Source: Bacteroidia bacterium
GTDB lineage: Bacteria; Bacteroidota; Bacteroidia; J057
Length of the DNA stretch: 64,000 nt
Assembly: GCA_033391075.1 (NCBI GenBank)
Contig: JAWPMV010000003.1
Location: forward strand, 186,001-250,000
Direction: 5' to 3'
Under the pieces are notes generated by a model. It saw only the letters and a list, made by a program, of their open reading frames with translations, did not search any database and was not told the DNA's origin. A program made the translations under genes and the position numbers. This document shows, piece by piece, positions 8,068 through 16,773 of the stretch (position 1 is the first letter of the stretch; each line of letters begins with the position of its first letter).

Positions 8068-10131
8068 TTACCTGACCGAAAACTTCTTGACCAGGACCTC
8101 TCTACCTAAACGCAATCTCGCTCTATATTTTCCTTTGGGAAGATTTAGTTGTCCGAGTTTAAAAACGGCCTCCTTCCCATTTATCTCGGAGGGATAGAAT
8201 GCAGCGAGATCGTCTCCATCTTCGGAGTAGATTACGAGCCGATCCACAAAGTCAGGCTTCATTTCTTCCTTTGTTTTTATAAGTGCCCTGGCACTATCGG
8301 GGTAGGAGGGAAGCAGAATTTTCAGTCGGGTTTTGCTGAAATCGGGCACCTGCATATCAGGCTTCCGTTCGATGGGAATAGAGGAGAGTTCAGGGCTTTC
8401 CATCACTTTTTTACCATAGGGAATTGTTGAAGCCCACTTTGTTACAGCTAATCCATTTTCTCCCTTAATTTCATTTCCCATTTCAATCGAACACCGAGCT
8501 TCGGATAAAGAAGCCTTGGTTTGTATGTGTACTTCATAATTATCTCTGGGAAAATCGATACTTTCAACTTCAACAGCTTTGCCATCCTGATACACTTGTA
8601 TCGAATTAGCATCCAGGGTATTGGGATCAAGGGGAGCTGAAAAATAAAGCAGCAATCTATCATTGAGGACTTTATGCTTGCTAATTCTTGGCCGCTCTTC
8701 ATAGAGATCAAATCCTTGCGCAGGAATAAAGCGAAAAGGCGGGCCATCCGTCAATTGATTGCCCTCAAAAGCCCCAATATCCGGCGCATTTCCTTCATAG
8801 CTTTGAATCCAGTTGAATTCAGGTAAAACCATAACTTTAGCTGCATCTATCGCTGGGCTTTGTAGTTTCAGGCTAAAATCTCCTTCACTTCCATCCATGA
8901 ACATAGGATCTGTATTTTTCAATCCATGCCTTTCCTGATCGTGCTCATAGATGTTTGCTGGCCAATCCTGGTTGATGATATCATAATCAAATTCAAAGCC
9001 CTTTTGCCAGGCTTTTAAGTGGAAACGATTTTCCCCTTCGAAAAAATGATAGGCATTGTTAAAATGCTTGAGGAAGTGATTGGTCGATTCTCCTCTGCGT
9101 AAAACTTCGGCCTCTGTGTAATAGCTATTATTAAAGGCATAGCAGGGATGGCTAAGTGCCCCTTCTTCATATGCACTATATTTAAAAATCCCGCTAACCT
9201 CTTCGATGGCCCAGAGATCCTTGGTTTGGGTATAGGTGTTTCCGTAGATATAAATGTTCCCTCCTTTTACTCCATCTATAGAATACATCTTATGAACATT
9301 CAGATGTTCATTATAATAGTAATGCATGTTCCAGGCCCAGGTCTCAGGCTCGTATTCATTATCCCGAACATTGATCATGCGATTTCGATAGACTTCTGTA
9401 TTTCCATCTTCCAGGATGCTAACAGGTCGGGTTCGAAATCCATTGAACATATTGATCATCGTATTCCCCCTCATGATATGTCCGCCAGCACTTTTATTGG
9501 GATGCAAGAGGGCACCATTATAATGGCCGAGTTCTCCATGATGGAGGGATTCCCAACTCCATCCTCTCCAAACTTCTTCCGGTAACTCAACATGGCAGTT
9601 TTCAACCAAAACATGATGGGAGCCATGTCCAATAGGATGGACGATCCTTCTTCCCGTACTGAAATGGCAGTTTGCAACTTTTATATAGCTCGAATTTCGG
9701 ATCAGGATGACCGAAGCCCAACAATTTCTAAAAACAAGCTTCTCCAAGTTGAGCCAGGAGCTGTTTTTGATCACAAAACCTTCATTCCCATTTTCCTGAC
9801 TTGCGAGACTTTGGGCATCGATGACTGCATATTCTTCAGGATTGTCTGCGTAACTCATGATCACAAGAGGTCGATCGGGAAGTCCTGCTTTATTCTCTAT
9901 GAGATTTTTTCCGGAATAGGTACCCGGAAGTAAAAAGAGGGTATCTCCTGCTCCGGCTTGCTCCAGACCTTGTTCGATACTGGCAAATGCTTCATTTGGA
10001 TGCAAACCACTGGCTGATTCTTTTCCCTCTGGAGAGACAAAATAGCGGCCGGAGTTTTGGCTAAAAAGTGAGCTTGCACTTAGCCCTAAAAACCCCAGGA
10101 TCATAAGTTGAGAAAGGAAATATTTTGTCAT
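8068..10131 (-). CDS. Exported right-handed beta-helix protein, possible polysaccharide lyase
   Basis: A signal peptide (cleavage near LFSQN, residue 25) leads into a pectate-lyase-like opening: YFVSPEGKESASG, AFASIEQGLEQAGAGDTLFLLPGTY. Regular beta-helix rungs follow to about residue 440 (WLNLEKLVFRNC, YIKVANCHFS, HHVLVENCHVE, GGHIMRGNTMIN, NTEVYRNRMINV), with aromatic-rich loops that could line a substrate groove. The end of the helix shows the common SPAIDAA...PDIGAFE element. Residues about 470-570 look like an SbsA-type Ig fold (LLLYFSAPLDPNTLDANSI), and the rest is a beta domain without a T9SS sorting motif. It is the last gene of the minus-strand run that includes the duplicated beta-helix protein and the TonB receptor. 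The lyase role is inference; a binding role is possible. Confidence 0.65.
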   Translation of the reverse strand: MTKYFLSQLMILGFLGLSASSLFSQNSGRYFVSPEGKESASGLHPNEAFASIEQGLEQAGAGDTLFLLPGTYSGKNLIENKAGLPDRPLVIMSYADNPEEYAVIDAQSLASQENGNEGFVIKNSSWLNLEKLVFRNCWASVILIRNSSYIKVANCHFSTGRRIVHPIGHGSHHVLVENCHVELPEEVWRGWSWESLHHGELGHYNGALLHPNKSAGGHIMRGNTMINMFNGFRTRPVSILEDGNTEVYRNRMINVRDNEYEPETWAWNMHYYYNEHLNVHKMYSIDGVKGGNIYIYGNTYTQTKDLWAIEEVSGIFKYSAYEEGALSHPCYAFNNSYYTEAEVLRRGESTNHFLKHFNNAYHFFEGENRFHLKAWQKGFEFDYDIINQDWPANIYEHDQERHGLKNTDPMFMDGSEGDFSLKLQSPAIDAAKVMVLPEFNWIQSYEGNAPDIGAFEGNQLTDGPPFRFIPAQGFDLYEERPRISKHKVLNDRLLLYFSAPLDPNTLDANSIQVYQDGKAVEVESIDFPRDNYEVHIQTKASLSEARCSIEMGNEIKGENGLAVTKWASTIPYGKKVMESPELSSIPIERKPDMQVPDFSKTRLKILLPSYPDSARALIKTKEEMKPDFVDRLVIYSEDGDDLAAFYPSEINGKEAVFKLGQLNLPKGKYRARLRLGREVLVKKFSVR

Positions 10132-10148
10132 GCTATACTATAAAATAG

Positions 10149-10181
10149 GCAATTGACCGGAAAGCTTTTCCGGTCAATTGC
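10149..10181 (-). terminator. Perfect 15-bp hairpin between two beta-helix genes
   Basis: The arms GCAATTGACCGGAAA and TTTCCGGTCAATTGC are exact complements around a 3-nt centre. The hairpin lies 31 bp past the stop of the duplicated beta-helix gene and 17 bp before the start of the next. It lacks a long T-tract on the minus strand (only CTATTTTATAG follows), so it may be a partial terminator, an mRNA-stabilising hairpin or an attenuator rather than a full stop. Confidence 0.6.
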
Positions 10182-10212
10182 TAGGTAGGTTTTATTACTG
10201 AATCACTGCAAA

Positions 10213-12939
10213 TTATCTTCCCATCAGGATCAGCTTCTTGCTAAAGATGCGCCCGTTTACCTGAATTCTATATAAATAGATTCCGGGTCTTAATTCACCT
10301 GCATTCCAAAGGACCTCGTGACTGCCTGCGGGCTGTTTTTGGTCCACAATTTTGTTTATCATTCTTCCACTTAGATCAAAGATTGCCAATTCTACCTCGC
10401 TGGTATTAGCAAGCTCATAGGAAATCGTAGTCTGATCTCTGAAAGGATTGGGGTAATTGGAAAGCTGAATTTCTTCGGCAAAAACGGGATCGAATATACC
10501 AACAGCAACTTCCCCGACCCATTGCATAGAGCCCATGGCGATGCCTTTGGTACTACCTTCACTTACTATCGCATCAGCTTCATAACTAAAGTCAAAAGGA
10601 AGCTGCATCTGATTCATTCCAGGACCTCCATTACCATCATCCATATTATCAGGATTAGGATCGGGATCTGTGATGGTCGCATAATACGTAGTGACTACAT
10701 TGGTCGGTATAGAAGGAGGAGTCGTAAAACTTACCAAGCGTCCCTGGTTGGTGGGACCATAGCCTTGATTATTGATAAATCCAGCAGTAGTTGTGTCAAA
10801 TAAGGCAAATTCCTGAACGGAATCAGGATAAGCAGAAACGATAGCAGTATCCAGATGGAAGTTATTAAAGGAAATATTGACTCTCTGGATAAATCCCAGA
10901 TCCTGATTAGCCTGAGATAAAGAATCCATACGCATTCCTCCTACAACTTCATCAAAATTCTTCCCTAAGAAGCTGGTATTACTGAAGAGATTATTTACAC
11001 AGATCAATTCGGCGATTTCTCCAAAATGGATGGATCCCTGTCCAAGATTATAGAAGGTATTATGTACTACCCGGGCATAATTGGTCAGACCTCCATCATC
11101 TCTGATAAAGCGGCTAGTCAAATTGTAAATGGTACTATTCTCTACCACTATGGAATCAATAGGATTTCCTCTATCATCAATTCCTCTTCCATTATTAGGA
11201 CTGGACATGAGACCAATATTGCTGAAAATAGAATTGGTGATATAGATCTTCATCCCGGGATTGTCTACCCGTATGCCGGATTGTCCATCTTTATCAAAAT
11301 GACAATCATCAATGATGATGCGCATATCATCGCCGCGAGCACGCATGATTCGTGTATTTAGTCCTCCTAGTTCATCTAGATTGGTAACATAAAGTCCGCG
11401 CAAGGTGATATGTGCTCTGGGGGTAAGGGCTCTACTTGAACTTCCTCCAGTTGCAACTCCGGGTTGTAAGATGGGACGAGCTCCATCACCCTCTTCTGCG
11501 ACTATTGCTAAGGGAAATCTATTTTCAATCGTTCCGTCCAATAGATACAGGCCATCTCTTTCGAGGACATAGACCGTGTTGGTATCCACCCTTTCTCCAT
11601 TTGCAAGGGTATCCCCAAAGATTGCAGTATTCAGGCTCCCAAATCCCGGAGCGACAGTTACTACGCGAGGCGCTCGGGATGTATCAATCACTGCTGTCGA
11701 ATTCCCATCTCCCATTGCTCCACCGATATTACTGCCTTCTACAACTCCTGCCGGTCCCATATAATCGAAATTGAAAGGGAATTGCATTTGTCCCCCTGCT
11801 GCATTAGGTCCTCCATTACCATCATCCATATTATCCGGATTGGGGTCCGGATCAGTAAGGGTAGCATAATAAGAAGTCACAACATTGGTAGGACTGCCAG
11901 GAATGCTATCAAAGGTCAACCACTCGAAGGTATTGGTATTTGCATAGCCAGAGACTTCCATGAAATTCTGTGCCGGCACATTAAATAAGCGGAAAGAGCG
12001 AACAGTATCCGGATAGGCATTGGCTAATGCCGGATCATTGTAAAAGTTGTTATGGCTAATGATCACACATTGTTCCAATCCCGCATCAATATTTGCCTGA
12101 CTCAAAGAATCAAATCGCATACCTCCCGGAGATTCTTCTGTAGCATTCCCCAGAAAGCTGGTGTTCACAAAGAGGTTGTTTTGACAAAGGGCAAATACCG
12201 TTTCTCCAAAATGAATCGATCCCTGTCCCAGATTATAAAAGGTATTGTTGTTGACTTTGGCATAATTCAACAAGCCTCCATCATCCCTTAGGAATCTGCT
12301 GGTCAGGTTATATATCAAGCTGTTTTCTACAACCAAACTGTCTATAGGATTTCCTCTATCATCAATTCCTCTTCCATTGTTAGGGCTGGACATGAGGCCA
12401 ATATTGCTGAAAATAGAATTGGTGATATAGATCTTCATCCCGGGATTGTCTACCCGTATACCGGATTGCCCATCTTTATCAAAATGACAGTCATCAATGA
12501 TAATGCGCATATCATCGCCGCGAGCACGCATGATTCGTGTATTTAGTCCTCCTAGTTCATCTAGATTGGTTACATAAAGTCCGCGCAAGGTGATATGCGC
12601 TCTGGGAGTAAGGGCTCTACTTGAACTTCCTCCAGTTGCAACTCCAGGTTGCAAGATCGGACGAGCTCCATTTCCATCCTCGGCCACAATACTTAAGGGG
12701 AAACGATTTTCTATGGTACCATCCAGTAGGTAGAGGCCATCTCTTTCCAGTACATAAACCGTATTTGTATCTGTTCTTTCACCTGTACTAAGGGTATCCC
12801 CAAAAATTGCTGTGTTTAGGGTTCCAAAGCCTGGAGTAACCATGACCTCTCTTTGTCCAAAAGAGGGATTACAGAAAATGAACATAAAGGCTAATAAAAA
12901 GCATAGCTTGCTAGCGGTAAGTAGGTAGTTTTTTGTCAT
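10213..12939 (-). CDS. Tandemly duplicated beta-helix protein with T9SS type A sorting domain
   Basis: The signal peptide ends near FGQ (residue 29). Two copies of a ~395-residue beta-helix unit follow, beginning at about residue 30 (VTPGFGTLNTAIFGDTL) and 425 (VAPGFGSLNTAIFGDTL). Each has HITLRGLYVTNLDELGGLN, MRIIIDDCHFDKDGQSGIRV and IYITNSIFSNIGLMSSPNN rungs like the DUF4957/DUF5123-type helices found in polysaccharide-use loci. Each ends in a calcium-loop-like DPDPNPDNMDDGNGG. The last ~80 residues are a type A sorting domain (SNYPNPFRDQTTISYEL, VELAIFDLSGR, RPGIYLYRIQVNG, SKKLILM), so the protein should be secreted by the type IX system and anchored outside. It lies between the TonB receptor and the second beta-helix gene on the same strand. 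Glycan binding or cleavage is likely, but no active site is proved. Confidence 0.75.
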   Translation of the reverse strand: MTKNYLLTASKLCFLLAFMFIFCNPSFGQREVMVTPGFGTLNTAIFGDTLSTGERTDTNTVYVLERDGLYLLDGTIENRFPLSIVAEDGNGARPILQPGVATGGSSSRALTPRAHITLRGLYVTNLDELGGLNTRIMRARGDDMRIIIDDCHFDKDGQSGIRVDNPGMKIYITNSIFSNIGLMSSPNNGRGIDDRGNPIDSLVVENSLIYNLTSRFLRDDGGLLNYAKVNNNTFYNLGQGSIHFGETVFALCQNNLFVNTSFLGNATEESPGGMRFDSLSQANIDAGLEQCVIISHNNFYNDPALANAYPDTVRSFRLFNVPAQNFMEVSGYANTNTFEWLTFDSIPGSPTNVVTSYYATLTDPDPNPDNMDDGNGGPNAAGGQMQFPFNFDYMGPAGVVEGSNIGGAMGDGNSTAVIDTSRAPRVVTVAPGFGSLNTAIFGDTLANGERVDTNTVYVLERDGLYLLDGTIENRFPLAIVAEEGDGARPILQPGVATGGSSSRALTPRAHITLRGLYVTNLDELGGLNTRIMRARGDDMRIIIDDCHFDKDGQSGIRVDNPGMKIYITNSIFSNIGLMSSPNNGRGIDDRGNPIDSIVVENSTIYNLTSRFIRDDGGLTNYARVVHNTFYNLGQGSIHFGEIAELICVNNLFSNTSFLGKNFDEVVGGMRMDSLSQANQDLGFIQRVNISFNNFHLDTAIVSAYPDSVQEFALFDTTTAGFINNQGYGPTNQGRLVSFTTPPSIPTNVVTTYYATITDPDPNPDNMDDGNGGPGMNQMQLPFDFSYEADAIVSEGSTKGIAMGSMQWVGEVAVGIFDPVFAEEIQLSNYPNPFRDQTTISYELANTSEVELAIFDLSGRMINKIVDQKQPAGSHEVLWNAGELRPGIYLYRIQVNGRIFSKKLILMGR
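10570..12852 (-). repeat. 1,185-bp in-frame tandem duplication inside the beta-helix gene
   Basis: Copy 1 runs about 12852 to 11668 and copy 2 about 11667 to 10570 on the minus strand. Identical words sit exactly 1,185 bp (395 codons) apart, for example at 11162 and 12347. The stretch 11161-11460 against 12346-12645 differs at only about a dozen mostly third-base positions. The parts on either side differ clearly in both DNA and protein. Confidence 0.85.
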
Positions 12940-13011
12940 AGCGATTTTGACTTAATGGACGATAAATGAGTTGTTATCTATCTATGAAAATATTCACAGT
13001 ATTCATGGTTT

Positions 13012-13029
13012 AAAAAAGGGCTTTGCCCC
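13012..13029 (-). terminator. Short terminator after the TonB receptor
   Basis: On the minus strand the sequence GGGGCAAAGCCC is followed at once by TTTTTT, a compact stem with a T-tract, 5 bp past the stop of the receptor gene. The stem is only 4-5 bp, so strength is uncertain. Confidence 0.5.
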
Positions 13030-13033
13030 ATAT

Positions 13034-15901
13034 TTATTTCCCCCTTTTACCCGCCTCGAAATTATACTGGATGCCAATATCTCCCGTCCAGCCAAAAAAC
13101 TGCTCTTGTGTCAGGAAGGTATTGGAGCCCAAAAAGGTTCTTTCGGGAGTATTTGATAAATTATTTGCATTCAGGATGATGGTAAAGCCTGAATTCCCCA
13201 TTTTCTGTTTAAGGATGAGGTCCCATCTGATAAATTTGTCCGTAAAACCATCCAATTCTGCCCGGGTCCCAATTGTTCCCAGGGTTATTCCCTGATATAC
13301 CATAGAAACGCGACCGGAGAATCCATTTTTCTCATATCCCAGAGAAACATTTAAAATGTGGTCTGCCTGGCCGGGAAATCTATTCTGTCGAATTGTATCA
13401 ATTATCGTTGGTTGATAAGGAGGCTCTGTACTACGAGGGCCTATTTCAAACAGCGGGAAAAAGGTTTCTGATTGTACATAGGTATAATTTGCCCCAAGCA
13501 GGATTCCATTGAAAGGGCGAGGGAGGAAGCGCAAATTGGTTTGCAAATCTATTTCCAGGCCTTTTACTGTAGCTTTAAATTCTCCATTAACTGGACGGGT
13601 AATCTCAAATCCCCTGAATTGCCCGGCTTCAAGATTTCGGCTGACCCTTATGTAATCGATATCCTCCAATTCCTTATAAAAAGTACCAATTGTAAAGAGT
13701 CCGAGTTTATTGTAGAAGGAGAAAAAGGCATCATAATTCCATACTTGTGTATGCCGCAGGTCTGGATTTCCCTTGCTGAGTGTGCTTTCATTGTAATTGA
13801 TATTTTGCCAGGGAACCAGGTTGAAATAATTGGGCCGTGCAAGGCTCTTTGTCGCTGCCAATCTCAGATCAAACCAGTCTGTAAATTTGTAGCGCAGATG
13901 GAGCATAGGAAGCCATTCCGTATAGGCGCGATTTCCTACGGTATCTATCAATCCAAGCAGGCCTGCCGGACTTGTGCCATCCGGATTTACGATGGGGGTT
14001 CCAAAAACACTCCGGTAATTATTTCGGGTTTCTTCAAACCTTATCCCAGGTAGAAGCATTAATTTTTCCCCAAAATTAAATTCAAACATGCTGTAGGCGG
14101 CACGTATTTTCTCTCCCGCCTCATAGTCCTGCAAATCAAAGGTATTGTCCAGAACATAATAGCTTGAATAGGTTTCGGAAAATTCATTTAAAGCTTCCGT
14201 ATCCAGCTTTACTCCCAAATCATATTGGCCTGATAAAAAATCATCTTCCCTTTCTCCACTAATAAAATTGCTGATCCTGATGCGGTCTTCGGTATCCAGG
14301 TCAAATCTCTCTGGAAAATCAGCGATAATATCATTGATTCCTCCAAATGCTGTCCATCTCCGGGTCAGATCCCGGCTACGATCATTTTGTCGGTATTTAG
14401 CCCCTATCTTAAAATAGCCTTTCAAAAATTCGCCTGCCTGCAGCGGAATGCGAAGATCTATTTGACTCGTGAGATTTCTATCATCAATCTGATCCGTGTC
14501 AGCAAAAGCATCCTTGAACCAGGTATTGTCTAAATTGCTTTTGGCTCCCAAAGGAATAAATTCTGGTCCTCTGGCTTCCTCTAAATCTGCCGTAAAAGCT
14601 CCTAACTCTCTAAATCTGGCACTTCGTAAATAGGGAGTATTTCGATTTGTCAATCCATAAGAAGCCCGCCAGCTCAATTGGGCATTGAGGAATTTGAAAT
14701 TGTGCTCTCCACTGAGGGTATTACTCGAAAGGAGGGTGTTTATCTCACGATAACGGGTGTCAATTTCCTGATAAGAAGCAGCAACTCTGTACCTCCTTCT
14801 CCAGCGCGTCTCATTCCTTTCCAGGCCTCCCAGAAAACTACTAAGCAGGATAAATCCGTTTTTGAGTTGGTAATCAAGGGTGACACTTCCTCCATAGCGA
14901 TATCGTATTTCATCCCGATCTATCAAATTGAGATTGGACACAATAACCCTTGCAGATCCATCGGGATTTTCTCCACTTTGTGAATAATTGGCCTGCAGGA
15001 TATCCGAACTTCGGTTTGCCCGCTGTACATTTCCTGTTAGGATCAGCCCCATTTTACCCCCAAAGAATCGATCACTTAAACTTAGGCTTCCCCTGTATTG
15101 TCCCAGTTCAGATGCCTGGTCATTATAGCCCACTTGCAATTTGCCGGAAGCTCTAAATTCATTGGGGGCCTTTTTTATGGTAAAGTTGACCGTTCCTCCT
15201 ACCGCATCGCCATCCATATCTGGACGGAGGGCTTTGAAAACCTCTATTCCTTCAAGTGCATCTGTGGAAATCATACTCAAGTCAACCGATCTATCTTCTG
15301 CATCGGTAGAAGGAATTCGTTCTCCATTTACGGTAATCGAATTGAAGCGAGGGGAAAGTCCACGAACTACTACCTTCGTCCCTTCACCCGCATCTCTCTG
15401 CACGGCTATTCCCGCCAACCTGCCGACTGTCTCTGCAGCATTTTGATCGGGTAGTTCCTCTATCTTTTCTTTCGAAACGACATTGACTATGGTATTTGAT
15501 TGAATTTGACGATTGATCGCTGCTTGTTGGCCCTGAATCTGGGTACTGATTACCACTTCCTCTGTAGAGAAAACCTGTTCTTTCATCAGGATTTCTACCT
15601 CCAGCTTTTCTCCCGCTTTCAACTCAATATTCAGTCGTTTCTCTTCATAGCCCAAATAATTTATAATCAGCAGCTGAGGGCCTGGAGTCAGATTAAAGAG
15701 GCGGAAATTTCCATAGGCATCCGTATTAACTCCCTTTTTGGTATTCTCTACCTTAACGGAAGCAAAGGCTAGTGCTTTACCACTAATTTCTTCTTTTACA
15801 ATTCCGGAAATACTAGCCCTACTTTGGGCAAATATTGAGTTGAGCCCAAAGAAAAAGAGAAAGCCTATCAGTACGACTTGACAGTAGTAGAGCCTATCCA
15901 T
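13034..15901 (-). CDS. TonB-dependent receptor, Caulobacter/Xanthomonas type
   Basis: An outer-membrane importer driven by the proton motive force through TonB. A signal peptide (cleavage near FAQS, residue 26) is followed by a carboxypeptidase-regulatory-like domain at about 28-110 (ISGIVKEEISGKALAFASV). A plug at about 130-245 carries the signature of the TonB-Xanth-Caul subfamily: LPDQNAAETVGRLAGIAVQRD, VVVRGLSPRFNSITVNGER and VFKALRPDMDGDAVGG. The rest is a 22-strand-type barrel ending in an aromatic-rich strand (WTGDIGIQYNFEAGKRGK). Receptors of this subfamily are linked to glycan or chitooligosaccharide uptake in other phyla and do not use SusD, matching the absence of susD here. The gene lies 97 bp downstream of the NagB-like gene; the gap is AT-rich and may hold its promoter. 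Confidence 0.85.
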   Translation of the reverse strand: MDRLYYCQVVLIGFLFFFGLNSIFAQSRASISGIVKEEISGKALAFASVKVENTKKGVNTDAYGNFRLFNLTPGPQLLIINYLGYEEKRLNIELKAGEKLEVEILMKEQVFSTEEVVISTQIQGQQAAINRQIQSNTIVNVVSKEKIEELPDQNAAETVGRLAGIAVQRDAGEGTKVVVRGLSPRFNSITVNGERIPSTDAEDRSVDLSMISTDALEGIEVFKALRPDMDGDAVGGTVNFTIKKAPNEFRASGKLQVGYNDQASELGQYRGSLSLSDRFFGGKMGLILTGNVQRANRSSDILQANYSQSGENPDGSARVIVSNLNLIDRDEIRYRYGGSVTLDYQLKNGFILLSSFLGGLERNETRWRRRYRVAASYQEIDTRYREINTLLSSNTLSGEHNFKFLNAQLSWRASYGLTNRNTPYLRSARFRELGAFTADLEEARGPEFIPLGAKSNLDNTWFKDAFADTDQIDDRNLTSQIDLRIPLQAGEFLKGYFKIGAKYRQNDRSRDLTRRWTAFGGINDIIADFPERFDLDTEDRIRISNFISGEREDDFLSGQYDLGVKLDTEALNEFSETYSSYYVLDNTFDLQDYEAGEKIRAAYSMFEFNFGEKLMLLPGIRFEETRNNYRSVFGTPIVNPDGTSPAGLLGLIDTVGNRAYTEWLPMLHLRYKFTDWFDLRLAATKSLARPNYFNLVPWQNINYNESTLSKGNPDLRHTQVWNYDAFFSFYNKLGLFTIGTFYKELEDIDYIRVSRNLEAGQFRGFEITRPVNGEFKATVKGLEIDLQTNLRFLPRPFNGILLGANYTYVQSETFFPLFEIGPRSTEPPYQPTIIDTIRQNRFPGQADHILNVSLGYEKNGFSGRVSMVYQGITLGTIGTRAELDGFTDKFIRWDLILKQKMGNSGFTIILNANNLSNTPERTFLGSNTFLTQEQFFGWTGDIGIQYNFEAGKRGK

Positions 15902-15998
15902 TCGGCTAGCGTGTAATTAGTAAATATTGGTCCTGAATTAATTAATCTAGTTAATAATTAAGACTATTTCAAAATTGTTATGCGCTGAGGTTTATTAT

Positions 15999-16763
15999 TT
16001 ATGCCAGTAGTTCTGCAGATGATTCTTCGTCCAGAAAAAGGCTTGCGTGTGGATGTCTTCTCAAAATACTGGCAGGGCAGCTAGTTTCTATCTCATTATA
16101 CAAGCTGTTCTTCACGGCTCTGGCCTTCCTTGCTTCAGGCACAACACAACTAATTATTCGGGCACTCATAATTGCAGGAATAGTCAGGGTAAGGGCCGTT
16201 CGAGGAACCTTATCCAGACTTGGAAACCAGCCTTCGCCAAACTGCTGCTTCCTACAATCTTCATCCAGTTCGACGATTTTAACCGTAAGAGGATCTTCAA
16301 AATCTGCTACCGGAGGATCATTGAAAGCTAAATGCCCATTTTCCCCTATACCGATACAGGCTATATCTACAGGCTGCGTTTTCAACAAAGAGCTATATCT
16401 CCCCATTTCCTTATCAATATCTTCTGCATCTCCTGCCAAAAAATGAACCTGCCCAGGCTTTAGCTCATCCAGTATCCTTTCCTTTAGGTATTTTCGGAAG
16501 CTTGCAGGGTGAGTAGGAGGGAGGCCAATGTATTCATCCAAATGAAAAACGCTTACTTTTGACCAATCAAGATTTTCCTTTTTCAAAGCTTCCAGAAAGG
16601 TGAATTGTGAAGTCCCCGTTGCCAGGATCATTCGTGCTTTGCCCTGTGTATCGATGGCCTCTTTTAGATGCTTTGTTACAAATTGGGCTGCTGCTTTGCC
16701 CAGCTGTATGGAGTCTGGATAGATCTCCAGCTTGAGTTGATCAATTTTCATCTGCTTGTTCAT
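15999..16763 (-). CDS. nagB-like: Glucosamine-6-phosphate deaminase-like protein (NagB family)
   Basis: A cytoplasmic enzyme of the NagB/RpiA/phosphogluconolactonase fold. NagB converts glucosamine-6-phosphate to fructose-6-phosphate and ammonia. Recognisable blocks are the phosphate-binding ILATGTSQFTFLEAL (about 47-60), HLDEYIGLPPTHPASFRKYL (about 74-93, Asp76 aligning with the E. coli catalytic Asp72) and GIGENGHLAFNDP (138-150, His144 aligning with His143). Two positions differ: E. coli Asp141 is Asn142 here, as in Bacillus-type enzymes, and the catalytic Glu148 is Asp149. The family lysine survives in EARKARAV. The gene begins 10 bp after the stop of the Nramp-fold transporter, so the two form an operon. 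A related amino-sugar or sugar phosphate substrate is possible. Confidence 0.75.
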   Translation of the reverse strand: MNKQMKIDQLKLEIYPDSIQLGKAAAQFVTKHLKEAIDTQGKARMILATGTSQFTFLEALKKENLDWSKVSVFHLDEYIGLPPTHPASFRKYLKERILDELKPGQVHFLAGDAEDIDKEMGRYSSLLKTQPVDIACIGIGENGHLAFNDPPVADFEDPLTVKIVELDEDCRKQQFGEGWFPSLDKVPRTALTLTIPAIMSARIISCVVPEARKARAVKNSLYNEIETSCPASILRRHPHASLFLDEESSAELLA

Positions 16764-16773
16764 AAGAATTTTT

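Noticed and set aside
11026-11774. Several antisense open frames inside the duplicated beta-helix gene
   Set aside because: They recur in both copies only because the DNA is repeated; the minus-strand frame carries the signal peptide, beta-helix pattern and sorting domain.
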